The notes beneath the pieces were generated by a model. The model had not been told where the DNA came from, did no database searches, and was given only the letters and a program-made list of their open reading frames with translations. Below are positions 27,945-36,925 of a DNA stretch of 64,000 bases, piece after piece (position 1 is the stretch's first letter; each line of letters opens with the position of its first letter). The DNA is taken from positions 82,007 to 146,006 of the forward strand of contig NZ_CABVLM010000014.1 of NCBI RefSeq assembly GCF_902498845.1. The letters run 5' to 3'. The translations under genes and the position numbers were made by a program. This DNA is from Pseudoalteromonas rhizosphaerae (GTDB lineage Bacteria > Pseudomonadota > Gammaproteobacteria > Enterobacterales > Alteromonadaceae).

Positions 27945-28925
27945 ATGGCACATAAACCACGTGGCTACACAGCAGATAAACCAACCGAGATCCCCTTGCT
28001 GGGCTGGTGGGATATCAGCAAGCGGGTATACCAAAGTATGTCGCAAGATAACTTATCCTTTGTTGCCGCTGGTGTCGCCTTTTACGCATTACTCGCTATT
28101 TTTCCAGCACTGGCAGCCTGTGTTTCGCTGTATGCTTATTTCGCCTCTACGGCGGATGTTAGTGAACAGATTAGTAAGTTTATTACTTTATTGCCACCGA
28201 GCAGCCGAGAAATCGTTCTACAACAGGTATCTGAAGTTACCCAACAATCACAAAAAGTGTTAAGTGTTAGTGCAATAAGCACGTTGTTATTAACCACATG
28301 GAGTAGCAGTAAGGGCTGCCAAGCACTGATCACAGCCTGCAATATTACCTACCATGAGCAAACCAAAAGGCAGTTTTTCAAAGCGCTTTTAGTGCGCTTT
28401 CTATTCTCTATTGGCGCTATATTGGTCGCAGTAATCGCATTATTAATCATTGGTATATTGCCTATCGCACTCAATATTGTTGGTCTAGAAAACAGTATCG
28501 ATACGGTGATCAAATTACTCACTTGGCTGTTACTAGCAGCGACTTTTCATTTTGCTTTAGCTTTTGTATATCGTTATGCACCCCATAGAAAAGCGGCAAA
28601 GTGGCGTTGGGTTACAACTGGTTCAGTTATGGCGACAGGACTTTGGATCATCGCATCATTAGGGTTTTCATATTATGTGTCACAGTTTGCTTCATACAAT
28701 GAGACCTATGGTTCGTTAGGAGGGGTCGTGATCATGTTGATGTGGTTGTATATCAGCGCCTATATTATTATTTTTGGCGCTGCGATTAATGCCAGCACAG
28801 AACAACAAACCATGGTTGATAGCACCGTAGGACCTGCACATCAGTCTGGCAATCGCGGGGCTTTTGTAGCGGATAACCTAACGAAAAAACAAAAATCAGA
28901 ACGTTCTGTTAAAACGAATGAATAG
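27945..28925 (+). CDS. YihY/BrkB-family inner membrane protein
   Basis: The 326-residue protein has the YihY/virulence factor BrkB pattern: DNLSFVAAGVAFYALLAIFP near residue 35, six helices, then YAPHRKAAKWRWVTTGS near 210 and YGSLGGVVIMLMWLYISAYI near 253. The family was once called RNase BN but is a membrane protein of unknown transport role. AAGGA lies upstream of ATG 27945. The C-terminal tail is hydrophilic. Confidence 0.92.
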   Translation: MAHKPRGYTADKPTEIPLLGWWDISKRVYQSMSQDNLSFVAAGVAFYALLAIFPALAACVSLYAYFASTADVSEQISKFITLLPPSSREIVLQQVSEVTQQSQKVLSVSAISTLLLTTWSSSKGCQALITACNITYHEQTKRQFFKALLVRFLFSIGAILVAVIALLIIGILPIALNIVGLENSIDTVIKLLTWLLLAATFHFALAFVYRYAPHRKAAKWRWVTTGSVMATGLWIIASLGFSYYVSQFASYNETYGSLGGVVIMLMWLYISAYIIIFGAAINASTEQQTMVDSTVGPAHQSGNRGAFVADNLTKKQKSERSVKTNE

Positions 28926-28996
28926 TGCTATTTTTACCCATGGTTGTTTAATTTTATTGTGTTTAAATAATACCATACAAGATTCGGAGCAAAGCA

Positions 28997-29839
28997 ATGA
29001 AAGTAATAAAGCAACTCAATAGCCATGCAACCCAAGATGGTGATGGCGTAAATATTAGCCGGATACCAGGCTTTGATGGTAAGCATTTAGATCCTTTTTT
29101 AATGATCGACGAATTAAAATCCGACGATCACAGTGACTTTATGGGTGGGTTTCCTGCCCACCCGCATCGTGGTATCGAAACCTTTACCTACATTATTAAA
29201 GGCGGTTTTGAACACCAAGATCAAATGGGCAATAAAAAAGCTATTCGCGCAGGTGACGTGCAATGGATGAGTACCGGCTTTGGCGTTATCCATAGCGAAA
29301 TGCCACTTGCCGATGCGATTGAGGGGATGCATGGCTTTCAAATTTGGCTCAATATGCCAAGCACTGAAAAGCTCAGAGCACCGAAATATCAAGATACTAC
29401 TGAGCACCCTGCACCTGAACATAAAAATAGTCAAGGTGTTGAACTAAAAGCACTGGCTGGCAGTTGGCAATTTGACCAGCAAACTCAGGTTTCAAGCCTA
29501 CAAGAACTAGCAGCCAATGGCATGCTAGCAGATGTAACATTACCTGTAGGCACTGAGTTTGACCACCCACCTCTGATACAAAGCAAGGTGATGATTTATA
29601 TTCATACCGGCTCTATCAACACCGAACAAGGTGGTCCAGTAATGGCTGGCAGCCTACTTATTTTAGAGTCCGGTAGTGATATTAAATTTAGCTCGCAAAG
29701 CGGCGCTGGGGTACTTATTTTAGCCGGTGATCCGCTTAATGAACCTATTGCTCACATGGGCCCGTTTGTGATGAATACGCAAGCTCAATTACGAGAAGCA
29801 ATTAGTGATTACCAAAGCGGTAAATTTGGTAGCTTTTAA
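28997..29839 (+). CDS. Pirin-family protein
   Basis: The 280-residue double cupin has the pirin N-terminal iron motif PAHPHRGIETFTYIIKGGFE near residues 53-72 and the second conserved element GVIHSEMP near 98. Bacterial pirins (YhaK/YhhW-like) can have quercetin dioxygenase activity or act as redox sensors. It is followed 21 bp later by a glutathionyl-hydroquinone reductase gene, a pairing that suggests shared handling of quinone or aromatic electrophiles. Confidence 0.92.
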   Translation: MKVIKQLNSHATQDGDGVNISRIPGFDGKHLDPFLMIDELKSDDHSDFMGGFPAHPHRGIETFTYIIKGGFEHQDQMGNKKAIRAGDVQWMSTGFGVIHSEMPLADAIEGMHGFQIWLNMPSTEKLRAPKYQDTTEHPAPEHKNSQGVELKALAGSWQFDQQTQVSSLQELAANGMLADVTLPVGTEFDHPPLIQSKVMIYIHTGSINTEQGGPVMAGSLLILESGSDIKFSSQSGAGVLILAGDPLNEPIAHMGPFVMNTQAQLREAISDYQSGKFGSF

Positions 29840-29860
29840 AACACGATATAGGAGTCAATT

Positions 29861-30832
29861 ATGGGATTACTAGTCAACGGTAAATGGCAAGATAAATGGT
29901 ACGACACCGATAAAAGCGATGGTGAGTTTAAACGCGAGTCTGCACAATTACGTAACTGGATAACCAAAGATGGCAGCGCAGGCCCAACTGGTGAGGCGGG
30001 CTTTAAGGCACAGAAAGGCCGTTATCATTTATATGTTTCATTAGCCTGCCCATGGGCGCACCGCACCTTGATTTTTAGAAAATTAAAAGGCCTTGAAGAC
30101 TATATTGATGTCTCTGTGGTTAGCCCAGATATGTTAGATAACGGTTGGACGTTTGATAAAAACAACCACAGCACTGGAGATGCACTTTTTGATAAGCAAT
30201 TTATGCATCAAATATACACCGAAAATAAAGCAGATTATTCCGGAAGAGTAACTGTGCCTGTGCTTTGGGATAAACAGCAAAATAAAATAGTCAGTAATGA
30301 ATCTGCTGAAATCATTCGCATGTTTAACAGCGCCTTTAATGATTTAACTGGCAATAAACTAGACTTTTACCCAAATAACTTGCACGCTGAAATCGATGCA
30401 ATTAATGAGCTGGTGTACAACAACATTAATAATGGCGTGTATCGTACTGGGTTTGCGACCACTCAAAAAGCCTATGAAGAGGCATTTAATGACTTATTCA
30501 CTGCATTAGACAAAGTCGAAAGTATTTTACTCAAGCAGCGCTATTTGGTGGGCAACACCCTAACAGAAGCAGATTGGCGATTATTTACCACGCTAATACG
30601 CTTTGACAGTGTGTATGTTGGGCATTTTAAATGTAATCTGCGTACTATCGAAAATTACCCGGCACTGAGTGAATACTTACGTGAGCTTTATCAAGTTGCT
30701 GGCGTTAAAGAAACCGTTGATTTTTATCATATCAAACGACATTATTATTTTAGTCATACCATGATCAACCCAACGCAAATCGTCCCTAAAGGGCCCAATA
30801 TTGATTACGCTCGCGAGCATAATCGCGGTTAA
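29861..30832 (+). CDS. yqjG: Glutathionyl-hydroquinone reductase (Xi-class GST)
   Basis: The 323-residue enzyme matches the YqjG/ECM4 class, which reduces glutathionyl-hydroquinones. The N-terminal thioredoxin fold carries the catalytic Cys in SLACPWAHRTLIF near residue 61. It continues with VSNESAEIIRMFN near 145 and the helical domain with LTEADWRLFTTLIRFDSVY near 232. AGGAGTC precedes the start. It is co-directional with the pirin gene and followed by a strong terminator. Confidence 0.94.
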   Translation: MGLLVNGKWQDKWYDTDKSDGEFKRESAQLRNWITKDGSAGPTGEAGFKAQKGRYHLYVSLACPWAHRTLIFRKLKGLEDYIDVSVVSPDMLDNGWTFDKNNHSTGDALFDKQFMHQIYTENKADYSGRVTVPVLWDKQQNKIVSNESAEIIRMFNSAFNDLTGNKLDFYPNNLHAEIDAINELVYNNINNGVYRTGFATTQKAYEEAFNDLFTALDKVESILLKQRYLVGNTLTEADWRLFTTLIRFDSVYVGHFKCNLRTIENYPALSEYLRELYQVAGVKETVDFYHIKRHYYFSHTMINPTQIVPKGPNIDYAREHNRG

Positions 30833-30842
30833 CCAATTTATA

Positions 30843-30868
30843 CTACCCCTGCAAAATGGCAGGGGTAG
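30843..30868 (+). terminator. Terminator after pirin-GST operon
   Basis: CTACCCCTGC and GCAGGGGTAG form a perfect 10-bp stem with an AAAATG loop, followed by TTTAGG. It closes the two-gene unit. Confidence 0.75.
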
Positions 30869-30922
30869 TTTAGGCCTTTTTATAACCACCACAAATCACA
30901 ATAATGCCTTTTAAAGCTTTGA

Positions 30923-31498
30923 TCACCACTGTATTTCATTGATAATATAACCAAAATAACTTTTTTCACCGACCAGATTTACTCTTTTATTCTTGAGCGT
31001 TAATAATTCAGCTTTATCTAAATACCATCTTATTGAATGTGTTTCTTCACTTGTTAAATCGGAAAACTTTAATTCTACGCAGTGCGGCTCATAGTCACTA
31101 CTACATGTTGTTGCCTCAACTAATAAATATTCTTGCGACCAATACTCAGCCAATTGATAATTTGCCCATAACTGTATTGGGATATTAATGAATGTCCAAA
31201 AGTAAAAGTAAATAAACACTGGACTAAAAAGCAGCGTAAAATACTTAACTAAACGCCCCTCAGCAATAAAATGCTCATCTAAGCTTTCCTTCACTTGAGC
31301 AAAATTCTTATACTGACTCAAAAGGTAACCAATCGTCAGCACTGTCAGCGAGGGTAAAACCCATTTTAAAATAAAATTGTAATTAGCATTAGGGATAAAT
31401 GCGGGATCCACACTTTCATACCAGATGAAAAAACCACAAGGCATAAAACAGGTAATCAATAATATTAAAATAATCCAAAAAAGCTGAGGTTTTGCCAT
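30923..31498 (-). CDS. Hypothetical membrane protein with extracytoplasmic tail
   Basis: I do not recognise a family. The 191-residue protein has a first hydrophobic helix (about 7-27), a second at about 44-62, a third near 88-112, and then a soluble C-terminal domain with two cysteines (CSSDYEPHC) and many polar residues. This suggests an inner-membrane protein with a periplasmic or extracytoplasmic beta-rich domain. It lies 97 bp downstream of the LytTR regulator on the same strand, so it could be part of that regulatory unit. Confidence 0.65.
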   Translation of the reverse strand: MAKPQLFWIILILLITCFMPCGFFIWYESVDPAFIPNANYNFILKWVLPSLTVLTIGYLLSQYKNFAQVKESLDEHFIAEGRLVKYFTLLFSPVFIYFYFWTFINIPIQLWANYQLAEYWSQEYLLVEATTCSSDYEPHCVELKFSDLTSEETHSIRWYLDKAELLTLKNKRVNLVGEKSYFGYIINEIQW

Positions 31499-31595
31499 AG
31501 AAATTGAAAGTCCTTATAATTTATGACCTGAGATAGCGTAACAAATGCCTATTATACAAACTGTTGCAGTTATAGTTTAATACTCTCAATATTTA

Positions 31596-32387
31596 TTATT
31601 TGAACAAACTCTTTAAATTTTTACTATAAGTACGACTGACTTTAAGTGTTTTACCACTTTGTAATACAGCCGTGTATTCAGAGTTTCTAAGTGGGTTAAG
31701 TTGCTTTATATGGCTTAAATTTACAATCGTTGATTTATGTATTCGCAGGAAATCTTCAGGCAAGGTGTTTTTTTCAAGCTCTTTTAAACGCGCACGCATT
31801 ACGTGTGTTTCAGCAGGTGTGTGTACACACATATAATCCCCCGCCGCATCAATCCATAAAATATCTTTAAACGGGATAATTTGAATCGGGTTTTTAGCAT
31901 CTTGAATAACTAAATTCTCAGCTTCAAACTTATAGTCAGAGTTACCCGTAACCTCTACTTCTTGAGCGTCACTGTTAACTAGTGATTGGTGAACTTCAAT
32001 AAGTTTGGTTTTTCCGTTTAGCTTTTGGGTTTTAATAACTCTTTCAATAGCTTCTGCAAGGCGAGCTAACTTAACGGGCTTAAGTAAATAATCCAGAGCC
32101 CTCACCTCAAAAGCTTTAACAGCATGTTGATGAAATGCCGTAACAAAGATAACCGCAGGGCAGCTCTCTGGTTGAAAATGTTTAATTAATTCAAAACCTG
32201 ACTTTGTTGGCATTTCTATATCTAGAAACACTAAATCTACATCATATTCGTTAAGTACTTTAATTGCTTCATCAACACTTTGTGCACTGCCAATCACTTC
32301 AATTTCAGCAAAGGCTTCTAAGCGAATACGCAAACCTTCAATAGCACTGTATTCGTCATCAACGAGCAACGTTTTTAATTGAATCAT
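31596..32387 (-). CDS. LytTR-family response regulator
   Basis: The 263-residue protein has an N-terminal receiver domain (LLVDDEYSAIEGLRIRLE with the acidic pair, phospho-acceptor Asp in DLVFLDIEMP near 56, and the conserved Lys in DYLLKPVKLARL). A C-terminal LytTR DNA-binding domain follows with IPFKDILWIDAAGDYMCVHT near 173 and FLRIHKSTIVNLSHI near 220. Such regulators bind direct repeats upstream of targets. It overlaps the kinase gene by 4 bp (ATGA type) and lies just downstream of the beta-glucan enzymes, which it may regulate. Confidence 0.95.
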   Translation of the reverse strand: MIQLKTLLVDDEYSAIEGLRIRLEAFAEIEVIGSAQSVDEAIKVLNEYDVDLVFLDIEMPTKSGFELIKHFQPESCPAVIFVTAFHQHAVKAFEVRALDYLLKPVKLARLAEAIERVIKTQKLNGKTKLIEVHQSLVNSDAQEVEVTGNSDYKFEAENLVIQDAKNPIQIIPFKDILWIDAAGDYMCVHTPAETHVMRARLKELEKNTLPEDFLRIHKSTIVNLSHIKQLNPLRNSEYTAVLQSGKTLKVSRTYSKNLKSLFK

Positions 32388-33439
32388 GATTGCAAACCAT
32401 TAATTGGAAGAGAGATACAAAACCACGCACCACCGGTAGTCGCATTGCCTTTTTCAATTCGGTGACTATTACCATATATTAATTTTAAGCGTTGCTCACA
32501 ATTAGCCAAGCCGATGCCTCTTTTGGTTTTTTTATTATCATCAAAGCCTTTACCAGTATCAGCAACTTTAATGAGCAATGCGGATTTTGTTTTTTCAACA
32601 TTAATGGTGATCACCATTTTTTGATCTGCTCGCATACCATGTTTTAACGCGTTTTCTACCAATGGTTGAATTAATAAAGAAGGTATTAATAAATCGTTGC
32701 ATGGTTCATCAACGCTAATATTAACCTCTAGCTTGTCAGCAAATCGGCATTGTTCAATATCTAAGTAGGTTCTTAACATTGCAATTTCTTCTTTGATAGC
32801 TACTTTTTCAAGTGGGTCGGTATATAAACTATGGCGCAATAAGTCACATAGTTTTTCAAGCATGTTTACTGCCTGCAAGCTTTCTTTTTTCAATATTAAC
32901 GTGCAAATAGCGTTAATACTATTGAACATAAAATGCGGGTTAAGCTGATATCGAAGCATTTTTAGCTGTGACTCTTTGGCTAAATGGGTTGCTTCTGCGG
33001 CTTTTTGAGTTTGCTCAAGATTATCTAAATAAATTTTGATCCCGTAATAAAAGGCAGTCCATGTTGAAAGCATGGTTAACGAGGCTGACGTCCATGTACC
33101 AAAGTCAAACCATGACATTGAAAGCCACCAGTTACCATATAACCACTGCAAGGAAATCCATTTAATTTGCGTCCAGAGTAATGTTGCAATTAGAAGCAGC
33201 ATAATACGTAACGCGACTTTAACTTTGAGCTCTTGCTGACTAAAACAGTTGTAAAATCGTCTTAACGTTAAAGTGATCAAAAAGCCACACGCTACATCAA
33301 TAATTAAATGCGGTATATGTATTGTCCATGGCTCTTCGCTTGGTATTTTTATCATTAATTCGGTCAGCATTGCATAGACAATCCAACCACAACTTTGGAA
33401 TAACCAGAACAACTGACTTCTAGGGTTATTACTATTCAC
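32384..33439 (-). CDS. LytS/YehU-type sensor histidine kinase
   Basis: The 351-residue protein has four hydrophobic segments at the N-terminus and a short coiled region, then the His_kinase domain with LRYQLNPHFMFNSINAICTL (phospho-acceptor His at about 168) and the ATPase lid region PSLLIQPLVENALKHGM near 253 and DTGKGFDDNKKTKRGIGL near 299. It has no large extracytoplasmic sensor, so it probably senses through its membrane segments or a partner. The gene is translationally coupled to the LytTR gene and located after GH3. Confidence 0.94.
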   Translation of the reverse strand: MNSNNPRSQLFWLFQSCGWIVYAMLTELMIKIPSEEPWTIHIPHLIIDVACGFLITLTLRRFYNCFSQQELKVKVALRIMLLLIATLLWTQIKWISLQWLYGNWWLSMSWFDFGTWTSASLTMLSTWTAFYYGIKIYLDNLEQTQKAAEATHLAKESQLKMLRYQLNPHFMFNSINAICTLILKKESLQAVNMLEKLCDLLRHSLYTDPLEKVAIKEEIAMLRTYLDIEQCRFADKLEVNISVDEPCNDLLIPSLLIQPLVENALKHGMRADQKMVITINVEKTKSALLIKVADTGKGFDDNKKTKRGIGLANCEQRLKLIYGNSHRIEKGNATTGGAWFCISLPINGLQS

Positions 33440-33460
33440 ATTATTAAATCCAATGTTATA

Positions 33461-33492
33461 GGCTGTTGATTAATAAACGTTAATCAACAGCC
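33461..33492 (-). terminator. Strong hairpin between GH3 gene and sensor kinase gene
   Basis: Perfect 13-base arms GGCTGTTGATTAA and TTAATCAACAGCC around a 6-base loop lie between the GH3 stop (33501) and the kinase start (33439). No T run follows on the minus strand, so it may act as partial terminator or mRNA 3'-end stabiliser. Confidence 0.5.
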
Positions 33493-33500
33493 ATAGGGTA

Positions 33501-36023
33501 TTACTTTGCACACGTTAATGATAATGAGTAATTACTCGGTTTTATAGTCAACACCACATCAGCAATTGCTAAACTTAAATTTTGACTGGTAATGCGCAGC
33601 GCGTCTGTTATTTTTTGCTCAGCAAGTCCGCTATCACCACAGTGCAAAGGGATTGCTAGAGTATGCCAACTTTTGTTTGTCATTAATTGTGAAAACGATG
33701 AAAAATCAATATTCCTTAAGCAATGATTTTCGCTACACATGACTTGCAAGTTTGCTCCTTGTTCTGGAGCTTTATCTATGCGCATTTTTAATTCAAGGTA
33801 ACCTGCACTAAATTTACTATCTAGCTGTTCAGGCTTTAAAAAACTCAAGCTAACAGCGGCTTGTGCGCGCCAATTAAAGCCACGGCCATCTTCTTGATAA
33901 GATAAATTGACTGATTGCATAAGTAAACTCTGTTTATCGCCACTGGTTGCAGATGCACCGCTGGCTAACACCTTTTCTGTGCTTGTATCTGCCAGTTGCC
34001 AAGTCATATTTTTGGCTAAGTTTCTTACAAACAGCGGATGTGAGTCACTATTAATAATTTTTTTAGGGCTGGTTTTCTCACTCAAAACAGGCACATTTAT
34101 GTTGTCCTGATAAGTTAAGCCATAGCCATAAGCAAATAATGGGTCATAGTCAGCATCGTTTAAGTTTAACGTAAATTGGTCATCATATTTAGGCCATGAA
34201 AAACTCAACTTACCGCTGAAATCAAACTGGGCTTTACCTTCGCTATTAGTTAATAGTACATCTGCAACGCCCTCACCTTCAGAGCCTGGTAGCCAAGCAG
34301 CAACAAAGGCATCCGATGCATTGAGCTCTTTATTAACCCACAACGGGCGGCCGCTTAAGAATACCGTTACTACCGGAATATTGTCTGCCTTAAGCTTTTT
34401 CAACAGTGCAAGTGCGTGTTTGGTTTCATGCTGAAACTCAAGCATTTCTATATCACCAAACCATTCTGCATAAGGTTCTTCACCAATAACAACAATGGCT
34501 ACATCTGGCTTGGTTTTATACTCACCAGACTCGCTCAAAGTGATCTCACCACCCGCTTTTGTTACTTGCGACTGTAAACCCGCATAAATAGAGGTCGCAT
34601 TTGGAAAGTCACTATTGGTATTGTCTGTGCCCTGCCAAGAAACGCTCCAACCACCCGCTTGCATATTAATTGCATTCGCGCCTTTGCCGGCAACTAAAAT
34701 GCGGCTACTCGCTTTGATTGGCAGCACGTTTTCGTTGTTTTTTAATAGAACGAGTGACTTACGAACCGCTTCTCTTGCCAAAGTGCGATGCTCATTAGCA
34801 CCTAACCACTGCGGGTGTTGTGATTCAGGTCGCGCTGATGGTTTGCTCTTCGAAAACACACCCCAGCGGATTTTAGCCCTTAAAAAGCGCCTAACGGCAT
34901 CGTTAATTCTTGCTTCTGCGATTACACCGTCTTTCACTTGCTTAACAGTATTATGATAAAACGCTTCAAAATGCTCTGGTACCATGATCACATCAACGCC
35001 GGCGTTAATTGCTTGTGCACATTGCTCTAAATCGCAGCCTTCTACAAACTTGTGAGCATTCCAATCACTGACTACAAACCCATCAAAACCAAGTTGGTTT
35101 TTAAGTACATCCGTTAATAAATGTTTATCGCCATGTACACGTTTGCCATTCCAACTATTAAATGATGCCATCACTGATTGCACACCTTCATTAATAGCCG
35201 AAAAATAACCTGCGCTGTGAATATCTCTTAATCCTTTTTCATCGATAAGCGTATTTCCGCGATCAACGCCTTGCTCTGTACCACCATCGCCCACAAAATG
35301 TTTTGCGGTTGCAATACGGTTACTGCCTTTTAAAAAGTCAGCGCCTATATCACCTTGAATACCTGTCACCATACTACCTGCATACAGCCTAACTAATTCA
35401 GGATCTTCTGAGTAACTTTCATAGGTTCTGCCCCAGCGATCATCTCTGACTACAGCGACAGTAGGAGCAAAACTCCATTCAATCCCAGTGGCTGAGACTT
35501 CTTTCGCTGTTGCTTGGCCTATGCGCTTAATTAAGTCGACATCATGCGCAGCTCCTAAGCCAATATTGTGCGGAAATAACGTAGCGCCATACACATTGCT
35601 ATGTCCATGCATGGCATCAGTACCCCAAATAGTCGGTATTGCAATACCGTCTTTCGTTGAGTCTATTGATGCTAGGTACATTTCATCCGCATATTTTAAC
35701 CATGTGGCCTGATCAGCGCGTTTGTCGCCATAGGGGGCTGTATTGCCGCCATTTAGGTATGAACCAAACCCATATTTACGCATTTGTTCAACACTTAGAT
35801 AACCAATTTCGGGCTGAATCATTTGCGCCACTTTTTGCTCTATGGTCATCTTTGTGAGCAGCTGTTCAATTTGCGCTTCTACAGCGGGATCGCGTTTAAG
35901 TTTAGTGTTTACATAAGGCCAGTTAACTTGCTCACGCTCTGCACTGAATGAATATTGACAAGTAAGCGCCCCAACTACGGGCAATAAGCAAAATAATAAT
36001 TTAGAATATTTGATTTGAGACAT
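33501..36023 (-). CDS. Secreted GH3 beta-glucosidase / exo-beta-glucanase
   Basis: The 840-residue protein has a signal peptide ending near residue 28 (SFSAER). The GH3 N-terminal barrel carries IPTIWGTDAMHGHSNV near 124 and the nucleophile loop GFDGFVVSDWNAHKFVEG near 313, with the Asp in VSDWN. The (alpha/beta)6 sandwich and the fibronectin-like or CBM-like region follow to about 690, and an extra beta-sandwich of about 130 residues forms the C-terminus. This layout matches marine ExoP-type beta-1,3/1,4-glucan exohydrolases. The neighbouring GH16 supplies oligosaccharides for it; their order suggests one operon with the TonB receptor. Confidence 0.93.
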   Translation of the reverse strand: MSQIKYSKLLFCLLPVVGALTCQYSFSAEREQVNWPYVNTKLKRDPAVEAQIEQLLTKMTIEQKVAQMIQPEIGYLSVEQMRKYGFGSYLNGGNTAPYGDKRADQATWLKYADEMYLASIDSTKDGIAIPTIWGTDAMHGHSNVYGATLFPHNIGLGAAHDVDLIKRIGQATAKEVSATGIEWSFAPTVAVVRDDRWGRTYESYSEDPELVRLYAGSMVTGIQGDIGADFLKGSNRIATAKHFVGDGGTEQGVDRGNTLIDEKGLRDIHSAGYFSAINEGVQSVMASFNSWNGKRVHGDKHLLTDVLKNQLGFDGFVVSDWNAHKFVEGCDLEQCAQAINAGVDVIMVPEHFEAFYHNTVKQVKDGVIAEARINDAVRRFLRAKIRWGVFSKSKPSARPESQHPQWLGANEHRTLAREAVRKSLVLLKNNENVLPIKASSRILVAGKGANAINMQAGGWSVSWQGTDNTNSDFPNATSIYAGLQSQVTKAGGEITLSESGEYKTKPDVAIVVIGEEPYAEWFGDIEMLEFQHETKHALALLKKLKADNIPVVTVFLSGRPLWVNKELNASDAFVAAWLPGSEGEGVADVLLTNSEGKAQFDFSGKLSFSWPKYDDQFTLNLNDADYDPLFAYGYGLTYQDNINVPVLSEKTSPKKIINSDSHPLFVRNLAKNMTWQLADTSTEKVLASGASATSGDKQSLLMQSVNLSYQEDGRGFNWRAQAAVSLSFLKPEQLDSKFSAGYLELKMRIDKAPEQGANLQVMCSENHCLRNIDFSSFSQLMTNKSWHTLAIPLHCGDSGLAEQKITDALRITSQNLSLAIADVVLTIKPSNYSLSLTCAK

Positions 36024-36072
36024 TAAAAACCTTCGAGATTAAATTCTATTTATAGATACACACTTCTTAATT

Positions 36073-36849
36073 TTATTGGGGAATGTACTCAATAAAATCA
36101 TAGTACGCCCACGAAGGGCTGCCATAGTATTGACCAGGGAAGTAATAGCCTTCGGTTGAGTTATCACCATTCCATTGGTTAATCATTATTTTTGTATTAT
36201 CCATCGGCCATGCATACGCGGGAATTTCATTTTCAGCTAAATGACCATCGCCATTGTCTTTGTAGAGCACTCTTAATGTTTGCTCATTTCCTTGAGCGTC
36301 GTATAGGTACCAACGAATCGAGTTGCTAGACCAATCAAAGCCAATAGTTAATAAGTTTTCTCTGTAATCAAGCCCAAACTGACTTAAGTCGATGTCCTTT
36401 TCCCAGCTTTGATAAGTGCCACCTTGCGGCTGATAAATCACATTGGTATGAACAACGTTCCCAAGGGAGGGTAAAAGCTCAATATCTATCTCTTGCCATG
36501 CTCTGCCGGGTGAATCCCACCACGATGTGTAAGTAAAAATGGAAGACACAGTGCCTTGCGTATTCCCTGACTTAACACTGCCTTGGACCTTGCCAAAGCC
36601 ATAGAAATTATTACTTTGCAGCTCAGCACATGCGCCTTGTGCCAAAGAAAGTGTAACGCCATGTTCACTTGGGTTGATCATTGCAGGGGAAAATTCACAG
36701 CCAAAAGGCGAGCCATTGTCGCCACTTCGCGCATTCCAAATGGCATTATCGTAACCCCATGAAAAATTATCTTTAAAATAATTGGCATATGTAAAAGGTG
36801 AGATAAACACACAACCTGCAACTAACGAGCTAATAAGCTTAGTTTTCAT
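36073..36849 (-). CDS. Secreted GH16 endo-beta-glucanase (lichenase-like)
   Basis: The 258-residue protein has a signal peptide (about residues 1-22, ending TYANY). The GH16 catalytic motif ExDxE is present as WQEIDIELLPS near 118-128, preceded by GTVSSIFTYTS, as in bacterial beta-1,3-1,4-glucanases (lichenases). VHTNVIYQPQGG follows it and supports that group, although a laminarinase of the same family cannot be excluded. The enzyme should be periplasmic or extracellular and generate oligosaccharides for the GH3 enzyme. It sits between a TonB-dependent receptor and GH3. Confidence 0.93.
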   Translation of the reverse strand: MKTKLISSLVAGCVFISPFTYANYFKDNFSWGYDNAIWNARSGDNGSPFGCEFSPAMINPSEHGVTLSLAQGACAELQSNNFYGFGKVQGSVKSGNTQGTVSSIFTYTSWWDSPGRAWQEIDIELLPSLGNVVHTNVIYQPQGGTYQSWEKDIDLSQFGLDYRENLLTIGFDWSSNSIRWYLYDAQGNEQTLRVLYKDNGDGHLAENEIPAYAWPMDNTKIMINQWNGDNSTEGYYFPGQYYGSPSWAYYDFIEYIPQ

Positions 36850-36877
36850 TATTGATCCTTATTTAAATTGTACACCT

Positions 36878-36902
36878 CCCACAGTGTTATATTAACTGTG
36901 GG
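36878..36902 (-). terminator. Hairpin between TonB receptor and GH16 genes
   Basis: CCCACAGT and ACTGTGGG pair around a 9-base loop, 24 bp past the receptor stop. There is no T run, so it is more likely an mRNA-processing or stability element than a full terminator. Confidence 0.4.
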
Positions 36903-36925
36903 AAGTTTAATTGTGGTGAGGTTAT